53,774 nucleotides of DNA from the NCBI GenBank assembly GCA_020431405.1, contig JAGQIK010000096.1, forward strand, positions 1-53,774, in the 5' to 3' direction. Positions 8,889 to 19,024 of this stretch are shown here, piece by piece. Within the stretch, counting starts at the first letter, position 1, and each line of letters begins with the position of its first letter. The stretch is from Myxococcales bacterium. GTDB taxonomy: Bacteria; Myxococcota_A; Polyangia; GCA-2747355. The position numbers and the translations under genes were made by a program. The notes under the pieces are model-generated. The model saw only the letters and a list, made by a program, of their open reading frames with translations. It was not told the DNA's origin and searched no databases.

Positions 8889-9282
8889 GCCAGGCGAGCG
8901 CCTCCGCACGCGTGGCGAAGTACGCGGTGGGGTAGTCTGCCGGGCCTTCGCGCGCCGGCGCTTTGCCGATGGCCGGCATGCCGGCGGGCATGATGAAGGC
9001 GAACTTCGTCAGGCCCGCTTTGTTGTAGCGCGGCACGATGTGCTCGTCCCGCCAGCCCATCGACATCTTCTTGATGTCCATGTGGAACTGTACGGCGTCG
9101 ACCAGCGCGCCCGAACGGCCGCAGCGCTCGACGTGTGAGGCGTAGGTCGACAGGAAGTCGTTGAAGTCGTCGCCGCTCATCGCCGATGTGCTGTCGAACC
9201 AGCGGATCTCCACGCAGTGATCGTCGGCGCGATCGATGATGTCTCCGAAGCGATCACTGTAGAGCAGCTTGTTTTCGCCCAC
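8878..9282 (-). CDS. Small STAS/SpoIIAA-like protein
   Basis: A 134-residue protein with alternating beta strands and helices (LLYSDRFGDIIDRADDHCVEIRW start, then SGDDFNDFLSTYASHVERC, LVDAVQFHMD, FAFIMPAGMPAI, and a terminal helix ATRAEALAWL). This pattern resembles the STAS/SpoIIAA-like superfamily found in many proteobacterial small proteins. GTG 9282 is chosen because GGAGGG lies 7 bases upstream; the frame extends to a GTG at 9336 without such a site. It ends inside the adenosine deaminase gene (11-base convergent overlap) and is divergent from a LysR gene, which may control it. Function unknown. Confidence 0.65.
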   Translation of the reverse strand: MGENKLLYSDRFGDIIDRADDHCVEIRWFDSTSAMSGDDFNDFLSTYASHVERCGRSGALVDAVQFHMDIKKMSMGWRDEHIVPRYNKAGLTKFAFIMPAGMPAIGKAPAREGPADYPTAYFATRAEALAWLKG

Positions 9283-9321
9283 CGCGTTTCCCTCCGATGT
9301 CTGACGGTCAATGTCGCGCGC

Positions 9322-9376
9322 GGACAAAGTGTCCACAAACGAAAAGATTGCACCTGTTCGTTTCCAATATGGAAAC
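9322..9376. promoter_or_regulatory. Two palindromes between divergent STAS-like and LysR genes
   Basis: GGACA-aag-TGTCC spans 9322-9334 and GTTTCCA-ata-TGGAAAC spans 9360-9376; each has perfect arms around a 3-base centre. They occupy the 109-base gap between the two divergent starts (9282 and 9392) and are the only AT-rich stretch nearby. Likely operator or promoter elements of the LysR regulator. Confidence 0.5.
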
Positions 9377-9391
9377 AGTTAGAATGACGCG

Positions 9392-10303
9392 ATGGAGATC
9401 CATCGCGTGCGGGCCTTTCGCGCCATCGTCGAGTTGGGCGGGCTGACGCGCGCGGCGTCGGTGCTGCACGTCACGCCGAGCGCGCTGTCGAAGTCGATGC
9501 AGCGCCTAGAGGACGAGGTGGGGCGCTCGCTGTTCGAGCGCGAGGGCCGCGGGCTGCGCCTCACCGAGCAGGGCAAGCGGCTCTATCACGCCAGCGCCGA
9601 GTTGCTCGAGGCGCACGGCCGCGCGTTGCGCGCGCTCGATCTGGCCACCGACGAGGCGGCCGAGCGCACCGTGCGCCTGACATCGTTCGAGGTCTTCACG
9701 ACGCACTGCTTGGCGGCGATGGCCGAGCACGAGGCGCTGAGCGACTGCGCGCTGACAGTGCTCGACCTGCGCGTGGGCGAGATGGAGGCCGCGGTCGCCG
9801 AGGGGCGTGCCGACGTCGGCATCACCTACGTGCCCGTGCCGCGGCCGGGGCTCGTCTTCACGCGCGTCGCCGAGATCAGCTTTCGTGTCTACGTGCGCCG
9901 CGGGGCGTTTGCCGGGGCGCGCTTTGGCGAGATCCCGTTCGCTATCCCGACGGCGAGCATCGAGGCGACCCTCGGCGACGTGCTCGGCATCGACTGCTGG
10001 CCGGTGCAGCGCGCCTCTCGGCTGGTGCGTTATCGGTTGACCTGCATGGAGTCGGCGCTGGCGCTCTGTCGCGACGGGCGCTGCGCGGTGTTTCTGCCGC
10101 GCTTTGTCGCGGGGCTGCACAACGTCTCGATGCCGCGGCGCCGGCAGCTGGTGGCGCGCCGCGGGCCGCGCGCGCTCGGGCAGGTGACACGGCCGGTGCA
10201 CTTGATCTGCCGCGAGGGAGATCGCGATTCTCCGGCGCTGGCGGCGGTGCGCGAGGCGCTGGTGGCGGCGATGGCGCGCGGCGAAGGCGTCGCTGAGGGC
10301 TGA
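9392..10303 (+). CDS. LysR-family transcriptional regulator
   Basis: A 303-residue protein. The DNA-binding domain is plain at the start (MEIHRVRAFRAIVELGGLTR, then VTPSALSKSMQRLEDEVGRSLF). The effector domain begins near residue 88 (ERTVRLTSFEVFTTHCLAAM) and contains ADVGITYVPVPRPGL. The ATG at 9392 gives the canonical family N-terminus. It is transcribed away from the small STAS-like gene, with palindromes between them, so that gene is the first candidate target. The LysR here shares no particular similarity with the one at 5495 beyond the family. Confidence 0.9.
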   Translation: MEIHRVRAFRAIVELGGLTRAASVLHVTPSALSKSMQRLEDEVGRSLFEREGRGLRLTEQGKRLYHASAELLEAHGRALRALDLATDEAAERTVRLTSFEVFTTHCLAAMAEHEALSDCALTVLDLRVGEMEAAVAEGRADVGITYVPVPRPGLVFTRVAEISFRVYVRRGAFAGARFGEIPFAIPTASIEATLGDVLGIDCWPVQRASRLVRYRLTCMESALALCRDGRCAVFLPRFVAGLHNVSMPRRRQLVARRGPRALGQVTRPVHLICREGDRDSPALAAVREALVAAMARGEGVAEG

Positions 10304-10314
10304 GCGCGCGTTGG

Positions 10315-11091
10315 CTAGCGCGCGCCGGGCAGCGGCAGCGCGGCGACGTTGCGGCGCGGGTTGTCGCGGTCGAACAGCACCCACAGCGGCGTACCCACCG
10401 GCGGTGGCTCGAGTGTCTCCACGGTGCCGTTGATCGTGTCGCCGGCGGGGCTTTCGAAGACATAGTGCACGCGCATCACCGGTCGGTTGTTCTGCCGGCC
10501 GGACGTGCGTTTGACGCGTTCGACGCGACCGAGCACGGGCTCGCCATTGCGGTACGTGCGACGCTGCCGGCTTCGCGCGCGCAGCAGCAAGAACAGCGGT
10601 ATCGCGAGCGCGAGCGCGACGCCGAGCGGCAGCAGCACCCACTTGCCGAACAGCGAGGCCGTGTTGCCGCGTACGCGGTTGCGCGACGGGTTTTGCGGGT
10701 CGTACTCGACGGCGAAGACGCCGTGGTTTTTGCCGGCGCTGATCTCGCGCTGTTTGAGCGTGATGTACGAGACGTGATGCTGCTTGCCCGACGGGTCTTT
10801 GAAGCGCGCGTGGATTCGGCGATAGGTGCGGCGATTGTGGCGCATGCTGGTGAGCTCGACGCGATAGGCGCGCGCCGTGGTCTTGACGCCGCGCGCGTCG
10901 AGGATCCAGTCGTCCCAGATCGGACCGCCCACGAGCGTGAAGACCGTCGTGCAGGTGACGGCGATGCCGAACCAGGGCACGACGAAGATCAGAAAGAAGC
11001 GCACCATCCACGCCACGGCCTTGGACGGCACGGCGCGCGGTGCGTCGGGCGGGCGCTGCGGCGTGGCGGTGTGGGCGCTGAAGTGAAGCAT
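10315..11091 (-). CDS. DUF3592-like membrane protein
   Basis: A 258-residue protein with a membrane segment at about 29-50, an extracytoplasmic beta-rich segment (KTTARAYRVELTSMRHNRRT; VEYDPQNPSRNRVRG), a second membrane segment about 150-172, and a second beta-rich repeat (GEPVLGRVERVKRTSGR; VHYVFESPAGDTINGTV; WVLFDRDNPRRN). The two repeated soluble parts, each ending in (Y/F)D-(P/R)xNP, match the DUF3592 pattern. It starts 15 bases after the TetR gene stop and so is probably co-transcribed with it. Function unknown. Confidence 0.75.
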   Translation of the reverse strand: MLHFSAHTATPQRPPDAPRAVPSKAVAWMVRFFLIFVVPWFGIAVTCTTVFTLVGGPIWDDWILDARGVKTTARAYRVELTSMRHNRRTYRRIHARFKDPSGKQHHVSYITLKQREISAGKNHGVFAVEYDPQNPSRNRVRGNTASLFGKWVLLPLGVALALAIPLFLLLRARSRQRRTYRNGEPVLGRVERVKRTSGRQNNRPVMRVHYVFESPAGDTINGTVETLEPPPVGTPLWVLFDRDNPRRNVAALPLPGAR

Positions 11092-11106
11092 CGCGCGGGG
11101 CGCCGG

Positions 11107-11730
11107 TCAGTCGGCGCTGCCGAGCAGGTAGCGCAGCACCAGCGCGCAGATCTCGCGCTCGAGGGTGCCGTCTTCGAGCTTGGCCGCCGACGCGTCCGAC
11201 TCGAGCACGGCCATGTGGATCACGGCGTCGACGGCGTGGCAGAGCACGAAGGCGGCCGTGTCGTAGTCGTCGGGCAGCACTTCGTCGGCGTGCGCCTCGA
11301 GATAGGCGCGCACCAGCTGCTGGGCGCGGCGATCGAACTTGCGCGTGTGCTCGAGCCCGATGTGCATCACCTGCTGTACGAGCACGCGGTGCAGCTGCGG
11401 GTCGAGGGCGTGGGCGGCGAGCATCGCGCGCACGAAGGTGCGCACGGCGTCGGGGATCGGCGCGGCGCCGAGGTCGGCGATGGTGCGCTCGAGCATCGCG
11501 ATGAGCTGGTCGCTGTGGCGCTCGACGACGGCGATAACCAGCGCCTGCTTGTTGGGAAAGTACTGGTAGAGCGAGCCGACACTGACCCCGGCGACCTCGG
11601 CGATGCGGTTGGTGGAGGCCTTCTCGTAGCCCTCGCGCTTCAGAACGCGAGTCGTGGCGGCCACGATGGCGTCGTAGGTTTCGCGGCTGCGTTGCTGCTT
11701 CGGGCGTTTTCGGGGCTTTAGCGTCGGCAT
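11107..11730 (-). CDS. TetR/AcrR-family transcriptional regulator
   Basis: A 207-residue protein. Residues about 12-60 are the TetR helix-turn-helix (RSRETYDAIVAATTRVLKRE; STNRIAEVAGVSVGSLYQYF; PNKQALVIAVVERH). The C-terminal half is an all-helical ligand-binding domain of usual size, with similarity in style to regulators of fatty-acid or xenobiotic genes. It is divergent from a cytochrome P450 gene, and the gap holds two copies of a 14-base operator-like element, so it very likely represses the P450 and itself. The DUF3592 gene follows 15 bases downstream. Confidence 0.9.
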   Translation of the reverse strand: MPTLKPRKRPKQQRSRETYDAIVAATTRVLKREGYEKASTNRIAEVAGVSVGSLYQYFPNKQALVIAVVERHSDQLIAMLERTIADLGAAPIPDAVRTFVRAMLAAHALDPQLHRVLVQQVMHIGLEHTRKFDRRAQQLVRAYLEAHADEVLPDDYDTAAFVLCHAVDAVIHMAVLESDASAAKLEDGTLEREICALVLRYLLGSAD

Positions 11731-11762
11731 GGCGTGCGCTCGGGGAACGCGAGTTTACAAAA

Positions 11763-11800
11763 GCGAGCGGTCGCTCACATTATAACGCGAGTAATCGCTC
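11763..11800. promoter_or_regulatory. Duplicated TetR operator
   Basis: GCGAGCGGTCGCTC (11763-11776) and GCGAGTAATCGCTC (11787-11800) are two copies of GCGAGyrrTCGCTC, each with dyad symmetry GCGA-N4-TCGC, starts 24 bases apart. They lie between the divergent tetR-like gene and the P450 gene and flank an AT-rich CATTATAA stretch that could be a -10 element. Two dimers bound on one DNA face would be expected. Confidence 0.7.
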
Positions 11801-11861
11801 GGAATCTAGCCGTCCCTGCCGCTCCTGAGAAGCGAGCCTGACAAGCAAGCGAGAGGCTGCC

Positions 11862-13241
11862 ATGAACCTCGCGTCAGCGCTGCACGCGCGCCCCCGTCCC
11901 TGGATGCCCGCCACGTCGAGCCTGCTCGGGCATCTGCCCGACTACAGCCGCGATCCGCTGGCTTTCACCGATGGGCTGCTGAGAAGCGGCCACGACGTGG
12001 TGTTCTGCCGCTTCGGGTGGGTTCGCTCCTACTTCGTCTTCGACGCCGACATCGCGCACCACGTGCTCGTCGGCAACGCCGCCAACTACGGCAAGAACAC
12101 GCGTGGCATCCGCAAGCTGAAGCTGCTGCTGGGGCGCGGGCTGCTGACCAATCAGGGCGACGCGTGGCGGCGGCAGCGGCGCATCGCGCAGCCGGCGTTT
12201 CGGCGCAAGGCGATCAACGCCCTCGGCGAGATCATGGTCAACGCCGCGCAGCAGAGCGCGGCGCGCTTCGCGGCGCGTGGCGCGCATGTCGATGACATCA
12301 CGCGCGAGCTCAACGCGCTGACGCTGCGCATCGCGGCGGAGACGTTGTTCTCGGTGGACATCGGCGACGACGGCGCGCGCGTGGCCGAGTCGCTGACCAC
12401 CGCGCTGGCGCACTTTCCGCGGCTGGTCACGGCGCCGCTGCCGTATCCGGAGCTGCTGCCGACGCCGGGCAACCTGCGCTTTCATCTGGCGGTGCGCAGC
12501 ATCGATCAGATCGTCTGCCGCATCATCGAGCAGCGCCGGCGCGAGCTCGAGCGCGGCGGCGAGCACAAGGCAGACCTTCTGGGGCTGCTGATGGAGGCGC
12601 GCGATCCGGAGAGCGGCGAGGCGATGAGCGATCGGCAGCTTCGCGACGAGGTCGTGACGATGATGCTTGCCGGGCACGAGACGACGGCCAACGCGCTGGC
12701 GTTCACGCTGATGATGCTCGGCAAGCATCCCGATGTGGCTGCCGAGGTGGAGCACGAGATCGACACGGTGATCGGCGGGCGCGCCCCGACGGCCGCCGAC
12801 GTGATGCAGCTTCGGCGCACGCGCTCGGTGCTGTTCGAGTCGATGCGGCTGTATCCGCCGGCGTGGACCACGGTGCGCACGGCCGAGGGTGCGGACCGGC
12901 TCGGCGAGTACCCGATCAGCAAGGGCGCCTACGTCTATATCTCGCCCTACGCGCTGCATCGCTCGCCGCGCTACTGGCGTGACCCCGACGTGTTTCGGCC
13001 CGAGCGCTTCGACGACGAAGAGCAGGCCAAGGCGCGACCGAAGCTGGCGTTCATGCCGTTTGGCGCAGGGCAGCGCAAGTGCATCGGCGATCACTTCGCA
13101 CAGCTCGAGGCGACGCTGGTGCTCGCGGTGCTGCTGCGGCGGCTGCGCTTTTCGGCGCTGCGCGGGCAGCTCGTCGAGCTCGAGCCGAGCGTCACGCTGC
13201 GTCCGCGCGGCGGGCTGACGATGAGCGTCGCGCCGCGCTGA
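11862..13241 (+). CDS. Cytochrome P450
   Basis: A 459-residue haem-thiolate monooxygenase. Diagnostic motifs are present in order: the helix-I oxygen-activation motif [10 protein letters not shown] (about residue 267), the ExxR motif in [10 protein letters not shown] (about 326), and the haem-binding loop [17 protein letters not shown] (about 391-407) with the axial Cys. There is no N-terminal membrane anchor, as is typical for bacterial P450s; the sequence style is that of the CYP102/CYP4-like class E group common in myxobacteria. GAGAGG upstream supports the start. The divergent TetR gene and duplicated operator indicate ligand-inducible expression. No ferredoxin or reductase gene is adjacent. 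Confidence 0.95.
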   Translation: MNLASALHARPRPWMPATSSLLGHLPDYSRDPLAFTDGLLRSGHDVVFCRFGWVRSYFVFDADIAHHVLVGNAANYGKNTRGIRKLKLLLGRGLLTNQGDAWRRQRRIAQPAFRRKAINALGEIMVNAAQQSAARFAARGAHVDDITRELNALTLRIAAETLFSVDIGDDGARVAESLTTALAHFPRLVTAPLPYPELLPTPGNLRFHLAVRSIDQIVCRIIEQRRRELERGGEHKADLLGLLMEARDPESGEAMSDRQLRDEVVTMMLAGHETTANALAFTLMMLGKHPDVAAEVEHEIDTVIGGRAPTAADVMQLRRTRSVLFESMRLYPPAWTTVRTAEGADRLGEYPISKGAYVYISPYALHRSPRYWRDPDVFRPERFDDEEQAKARPKLAFMPFGAGQRKCIGDHFAQLEATLVLAVLLRRLRFSALRGQLVELEPSVTLRPRGGLTMSVAPR

Positions 13242-13398
13242 TCGCGCTCGCGCGCGGCCGTCATCCGGACGGCGCCGGACCGTTATCCGCACGCCGGACG
13301 CCGCGCGGACGAGATCGCGTGCGCAACGGCGCGGGATCTGGTCTGCGTTGATCTGGCGCGCGACGTGCTCTCTCCGTCTCCATCAAGGAGGCGCGAAG

Positions 13399-14445
<1,047 letters not shown>

Positions 14446-14465
14446 GTCGCGTCCGAGGTGTTTGG

Positions 14466-15548
14466 CTAGCGGAAGCGGATCGCCTGGCCGTGGACGTAGC
14501 GCAGGTAGATGCTGTAGGTGCTTACTGGCTTCTGCACGCAGAGGCCAACCTCGTAGCTGCCCGCGGCGAGCGCCGGCGTCACCATGTGCGCGGTGATCGA
14601 CGATCGCTGAGTCGAGTCGTCGCTAACGAAGTAGAACAGCGTGTTGTAGCCGAGCTGCAGCGCGCCGGTGGTGCCGAGGCGATAGCAGCCACGGTAGTAG
14701 ATGTACATCGACCCGGTGCCGCTGCCGTTGCGGTGCACGACCGCGCTCACGCTGAAGCTGATGCGATCACCGGCGTTGACGGCGATCTGCGTCGTCTCGG
14801 GATAGATCGTCGTGGCGGTGGTGGCGTCGGCGATGGCGTAGCTGCTCATGGACAGCTCGCGCGCGTCGAGGATGCCGGGTGGTCCGGTCGGTCCGGTGGG
14901 CCCCTGTGGTCCCTGCGGTCCTTGTGATCCCGCTGGGCCGGTCTGTCCGGCTGGCCCTGCAGGGCCCGCGGGGCCGGCGGAACCAGCGGGGCCGGTCGGT
15001 CCGGCGGAACCGGCTGGGCCCGTGGGACCTGCCGGGCCTTGCGGGCCGGCTGGGCCTTGTGGACCGCTGAGCCCGGTAGGATCGCCGACCCACTTGCCGC
15101 TAGCGTCGATGACGGTTTTGCCGGCGACGCTGACCGAGCGTGGCGTGATGTCGCCGGTAGCGTTGTTGGCGACGAGGGCGTAGGGCACCGAGTGGAACGC
15201 GACGCGCGGTGTGAGCGTCTCGTTGCCGACGGTGATCTCGAGCCAGCGCGTGGAGCCATCGAAGACGGACTGGCCGATGGGCGTGTTGGCGCCGAGGTTG
15301 ACAGCGAAGACACCGCCGACCGCCGTGACCCCAGGCCAGCTTTCGGTCCACAGCTGCGTGCCGCCGCTGGCTTGGTCGAAGATGGCAAAGGTCACCGCGA
15401 TGGTGCCGACGACGGGCTGTCCGTTTTGTACGAGGCGGCCGACATAGGCGACCTGCGTGGGCACGGCCAGCGCTCGCGTGGCGAACGCGAGCAGTAGGAG
15501 CGCGCTGAGCGTCGACAGGGTTCGGCGTACGAGACGACTCGAGAACAT
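14466..15548 (-). CDS. Exported collagen-like protein
   Basis: A 360-residue protein with a signal peptide ([20 protein letters not shown], cleavage about ALA-VP). Residues 30-135 are a beta-rich head ending in a [10 protein letters not shown] motif, typical of tail-fibre-like trimeric proteins in myxobacteria. Residues 162-224 are 21 uninterrupted Gly-X-Y triplets, mostly GPA, GPQ and GPT, so a collagen-type triple helix is expected. The last 135 residues may form a trimeric jelly-roll-type head (inference). GGAGAGG 4 bases before ATG 15548 sets the start; the longer frame to 15896 runs through the upstream lipoprotein gene. It lies 14 bases downstream of that lipoprotein and is likely its partner. 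Confidence 0.85.
   Translation of the reverse strand: MFSSRLVRRTLSTLSALLLLAFATRALAVPTQVAYVGRLVQNGQPVVGTIAVTFAIFDQASGGTQLWTESWPGVTAVGGVFAVNLGANTPIGQSVFDGSTRWLEITVGNETLTPRVAFHSVPYALVANNATGDITPRSVSVAGKTVIDASGKWVGDPTGLSGPQGPAGPQGPAGPTGPAGSAGPTGPAGSAGPAGPAGPAGQTGPAGSQGPQGPQGPTGPTGPPGILDARELSMSSYAIADATTATTIYPETTQIAVNAGDRISFSVSAVVHRNGSGTGSMYIYYRGCYRLGTTGALQLGYNTLFYFVSDDSTQRSSITAHMVTPALAAGSYEVGLCVQKPVSTYSIYLRYVHGQAIRFR
14877..15065 (-). repeat. Gly-X-Y coding repeat (21 triplets)
   Basis: An imperfect 9-base repeat encodes 21 consecutive collagen triplets within the protein at 14466-15548. Copy number in such tracts often varies between strains by slippage. Confidence 0.85.
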
Positions 15549-15562
15549 AGCCTCTCCGTTGC

Positions 15563-15907
15563 TCACCACGGGATCACCGCGGCGTTCCAGCGCAGCGCGT
15601 TGGTGGCGCCTGATTGCAGACCGGGGCCCAGCGGCATGCCGACCTGCGACTGCAGCTCGTAGCTGGCGCTCGTCGAGCGGCCGGCGCCCGAGACGATCTC
15701 GTTGGCGCGCTTGGGATCCGGCAGCGGCAGATCGGGCCGCATGTCGGCGACGCGCTGGTCCGCCGCGAGGTCGGCCTGCGCGTCGGTAGGCGGCGGCGCC
15801 GCGCCGTCGGCGTCGCGCCGAGCGTCGGAGGGTGTAGTCGTGCCCGAGCTGCACGCCGACAGCACGACGACCCCGACCAGCAATGCCAGCGCGCAAAATC
15901 TTCGCAT
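15563..15907 (-). CDS. Small lipoprotein upstream of collagen-like protein
   Basis: A 114-residue protein with signal peptide and lipobox LSAC ([19 protein letters not shown]), an Asp/Ala/Pro-rich linker and a short C-terminal segment containing [18 protein letters not shown]. Such an S-x-S-x-x-Y-E-L segment is often seen in myxobacterial exported proteins next to collagen-like or fibre proteins. The collagen-like gene starts 14 bases after its stop, so the two form an operon. The product is predicted to be anchored in a membrane and could be an assembly or anchoring partner; the exact role is unknown. Confidence 0.75.
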   Translation of the reverse strand: MRRFCALALLVGVVVLSACSSGTTTPSDARRDADGAAPPPTDAQADLAADQRVADMRPDLPLPDPKRANEIVSGAGRSTSASYELQSQVGMPLGPGLQSGATNALRWNAAVIPW

Positions 15908-16022
15908 TCAGCCTATCCGTCGCCCTATTCAGGGTATCACAGTCGATCCGCTGGGGCGGGGGTTTGGCGCCTGCCGCAGGCCCGCGGCCACGGGCTCGGG
16001 ACGGTCGCGACGGCTAGAACGA

Positions 16023-16826
16023 CTACGAGGAAGTCGCGAGCCAGCCGCAGAGCGTCTCGGCGATGGACACCGCTTGGCTCTTCTGCGGGTTGTGGCCGCC
16101 TTTGCTGAAGCGCAGCCGCGGACCGTCGGGCAGCGCGGCGGCGAGCTCGTGCGCGATGTCGCGCTCGATCAGCGGATCGTCCTCGCACCACGCGACGAGG
16201 GTTGGCAGCGCCACGCGGCGCACGTTGTCGGCGTGGCGCGCGATGGAGGTATGCGTGACGCAGGTGATGGTGCGAAGCAGCTCGCCGTCGGGGTAGCCGC
16301 GAAAGCCGCTGCTGCGAAAGAGCGCGCGCAGCGCGGGCGTCAGCGCCGGTCCGAGCAGCGGCAGCGAGAGCAGTGTGTTCATGGTGCGAAAGGGCAGGCG
16401 GCGCAGCATGGTGTGCGGCCTCAAGCCGGGCGAGGAGAGCAGGGCGAGGCGCGCGAGGCGGCCGGGTGGCGCTGCGACGGCGGCCGCGCAGGCGACGACG
16501 CCGCCCATGGAGTGGCCGAGCAGCGTCGGGGGCTCGAGGTCGAGGGCATCGATGGTGGAGAGCACGAAACGGGCGCGGCCTTCGGGCGATGGATCGGGCT
16601 CGGTCGCCGCCGGCGTCTCGCCGAAGCCGGGCAAGTCGATGCGGATCACGCGCGCGCAGCGTGCGAGGTGCGGCGCGAGGTGGCGAAAGTCGCGCGCGCT
16701 GCCGGGCAGGCCGTGGACGGCGACGATGACGGGGCCGCGGCCTTCGTCGGTGTAGGCGGCGTGGCCGCTGCCGAGCGAAACGGTGAGGCGCGGTGGATCG
16801 CTCGGCTGAGGGGCTCGCGTCGACAT
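16023..16826 (-). CDS. Alpha/beta hydrolase
   Basis: A 267-residue protein of the alpha/beta-hydrolase fold. The oxyanion segment is VAVHGLPGSARDFRHLA, the nucleophile elbow GHSMGG carries the Ser at about residue 117, the likely acid is in the WCEDDPLIE segment, and the His is in GGHNPQKSQ near the C-terminus. The substrate is unknown; the family includes esterases, lactonases and C-C hydrolases. It begins 17 bases after the stop of the adenosylhomocysteinase-like gene and is probably co-transcribed with it. No signal peptide is seen, so it should be cytoplasmic. Confidence 0.9.
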   Translation of the reverse strand: MSTRAPQPSDPPRLTVSLGSGHAAYTDEGRGPVIVAVHGLPGSARDFRHLAPHLARCARVIRIDLPGFGETPAATEPDPSPEGRARFVLSTIDALDLEPPTLLGHSMGGVVACAAAVAAPPGRLARLALLSSPGLRPHTMLRRLPFRTMNTLLSLPLLGPALTPALRALFRSSGFRGYPDGELLRTITCVTHTSIARHADNVRRVALPTLVAWCEDDPLIERDIAHELAAALPDGPRLRFSKGGHNPQKSQAVSIAETLCGWLATSS

Positions 16827-16843
16827 GGGTCAGTGCGCGGGCG

Positions 16844-19024
16844 CTAGCGCGCGAGGTCGGCGAGGGTCTGTTTGTAGGCCGCTTCGAGCAGCGCGCGCAC
16901 GGGCGCGGGCGGTGGCGGGCGCAGCTTGCGCACGATCGCCATGAAGCGCTGGGCGAGCTGGCGCTGCCCATCGCGCTCGAGCGCGACGAGGCCTTTGGTG
17001 CCGCGCGGCAGGTCGCGCGCTTGGCGGCTGGCGAGCAGCATCATCGAGCGGATCAGCTGCGCGTAGAGCGGGGCGATGGTGTCGGGGCCACCCGTCAGGT
17101 TTACCGGATAGCCGCCGTTGAGCACTAGCAGCTCTTGATTTCCGCGTTTTAGTGGCTGATGCCAGTGTGTTGGGCTTCCGGAGACGCCGAGAAGCGTTTT
17201 CTTTCCGGCGAAGGTGACGGTCTGGGCCTGCTTGGCCAGCGCTTCGTAGCTCGGCGTGCTAAAGCCATCGCGCGCGCGCAGGCTGAACTCCTTGTTGGAG
17301 CTCGACGCCGACGCGAGCCAAGCGCCGGAGGGCAGCCGGGCGATCTCGCGCGGCGACAGCCACGGAATGCCGACGCAGCCGACGACGAGCTGGGCGTCGA
17401 AGCGCTCGGGCACCTCGCTGATCACGTTGTGACGTCCGAGCTCGCGCACGGCCCGCTCGCCGTTGGCGCTCAGCTTGCCGTCCGCGCCGCGCGGCTCCTT
17501 GACGATCACGCGGTAGCCGAGCGCGCGCAGCAACGTGGTGACGGTGCGGCCGGTGGAGCCGTAGCCGCCGACGAGGATCGTGCGCGGGCGGCGATGTCCC
17601 TGGCGTGTGAGATCGGAGATCGTGCGCTGTAGGTCTTCGACCACCGACCATCCGATAAGCGCGCCGACGATGTGCGTCTTGAGCGGCGCTTCCGCGAGGT
17701 TGACCACGCCGAAGGCGAGCTTGGCGCGTGCGAGCTTGCGCGCGCCGTCGCGCGTGCCTTCGACGCCGGAGACATGGTGTCGAACCTGCGCGAAGCTGCC
17801 GAAGCCGTACCACGGCACGCCCTTGGCCAGCGGGCGCGAGATCGGCTTGAAGGTCTTGTGCTCGGCGCGGTGGCGGTCCTTGACGAGGGCGTTGAGATAG
17901 AGCAGCGCGTCGGCGCCCTCGTCGATGACCTGAAAGTGCTTGCCGCCGTCGACGCCGACGGAGCGCAGCTCGTCGAGCAGCTCGTGGTAGAGGTTGGGCG
18001 AGCTGCCGCGCACGTGAAGCGCGCTGAGCACGTTGTCGCGATCGGCGACCACGTTGCCCATCAAGCTCGAGGTGCTGAGCCACGGAACCGAGGCGGTCTG
18101 CTCGGCGACCACGGCCTCCGACACGGAGTAGTTCTTGCCCACGCGCGTGGTGCGTGGGCCGAGCACGTGCGCCAGCGTGGCGTTGGAGCGCATCATGTGC
18201 TGCCGAAAGAAGATGTGCGTGTCGTAGGGGTCGCGCTTGTTGGGGCGGATCTTGTCGACCAGCTTGACGAGGGCCATCGGTTTTTCGCGCAGGCGGCGCT
18301 GCTCGGCGACGACGGCGCCGCGTACGCCGCTGGCAAGATGTGTCATCACGTGCGGGACGCCGAAGGGGGCGTCGACCTGCTGTTTGATGCGGGCTCGTCG
18401 CGGCATGCGATCGAGCGCCGTGATCAGCGTCTCGATCTCGCTGCGCCGGCCGCGAAGCTGCGTCGCGTCGATCTCGCCGCGGGTGTTGGCGGTGCTGGCG
18501 AAGAGCTCGGCCAGCGCGTAGCGCGCGATCTCTTGGCGCGCGACGCCACGCGCGAGCAGCATGGTGACGACGTGCTGTTGCTGCTCGCGGCCGGCGATGA
18601 AGCCGAAGCCGCCCTCGAGCCTGACGGCGTTTGGGTGGTCGTCGGAAAAGACGATGCGGCCGCCGCCGATGGTGTGCATGCGCTCGCTGATGGCGCGCAG
18701 CTCGCGCGCGAGGCGGCCATTGCTCGGGAGGCCGAGCGCCTTGATCAGCGGTGCGATCTCGCCGCGCGGTCCCACCGCAGGGAGATCGATGCGCAGCAGC
18801 AAGCTCATGAAGGTGGAGACGGGCAGACGGTCGCGCAGCGACAGGCGCGCGCGGCGCGGCGCATGGTCGACGCTGCGCGGAGCGAACGCTGGGCGAAAGC
18901 CGTGAACGAAGCCGCGCAGACCGCGCATCTCGACCCGGCGCGCGACGCGCGAGGGGCGCGCGCCGGCAACGCTGGCGCCGCCGACGAAGGTCGCGAGCAA
19001 CAGCGCTGCCGAAAGCCACCTCAT
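16844..19024 (-). CDS. Exported adenosylhomocysteinase-like NAD-binding protein
   Basis: A 726-residue protein starting MRWLSAALLLATFVGGASVA, a signal peptide with cleavage near AGA-RP. The region about 380-640 follows adenosylhomocysteinase: FQVIDEGADALLYLN (compare DDGGD), FGVVNLAEAPLKTHIVGAL (compare the NVNDSVTKSKFDN loop, with the Lys kept but the Asp replaced), and a Rossmann motif ILVGGYGSTGRTVTTLLRAL. The N-terminal 300 residues are not recognised. An NAD enzyme outside the cytoplasm is odd, so the signal peptide or the activity needs explanation. ATG 19024 is chosen; a longer frame to 19162 lacks family residues. An alpha/beta hydrolase follows in the same operon. Confidence 0.75.
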   Translation of the reverse strand: MRWLSAALLLATFVGGASVAGARPSRVARRVEMRGLRGFVHGFRPAFAPRSVDHAPRRARLSLRDRLPVSTFMSLLLRIDLPAVGPRGEIAPLIKALGLPSNGRLARELRAISERMHTIGGGRIVFSDDHPNAVRLEGGFGFIAGREQQQHVVTMLLARGVARQEIARYALAELFASTANTRGEIDATQLRGRRSEIETLITALDRMPRRARIKQQVDAPFGVPHVMTHLASGVRGAVVAEQRRLREKPMALVKLVDKIRPNKRDPYDTHIFFRQHMMRSNATLAHVLGPRTTRVGKNYSVSEAVVAEQTASVPWLSTSSLMGNVVADRDNVLSALHVRGSSPNLYHELLDELRSVGVDGGKHFQVIDEGADALLYLNALVKDRHRAEHKTFKPISRPLAKGVPWYGFGSFAQVRHHVSGVEGTRDGARKLARAKLAFGVVNLAEAPLKTHIVGALIGWSVVEDLQRTISDLTRQGHRRPRTILVGGYGSTGRTVTTLLRALGYRVIVKEPRGADGKLSANGERAVRELGRHNVISEVPERFDAQLVVGCVGIPWLSPREIARLPSGAWLASASSSNKEFSLRARDGFSTPSYEALAKQAQTVTFAGKKTLLGVSGSPTHWHQPLKRGNQELLVLNGGYPVNLTGGPDTIAPLYAQLIRSMMLLASRQARDLPRGTKGLVALERDGQRQLAQRFMAIVRKLRPPPPAPVRALLEAAYKQTLADLAR

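Noticed and set aside
13242-13398. Possible LexA/SOS box before recA
   Set aside because: GC-rich dyads are present, but none matches an SOS operator pattern that I know for this group.
14877-15065. CRISPR-like repeat array
   Set aside because: The regular repeat is the coding sequence of Gly-X-Y triplets with no spacers.
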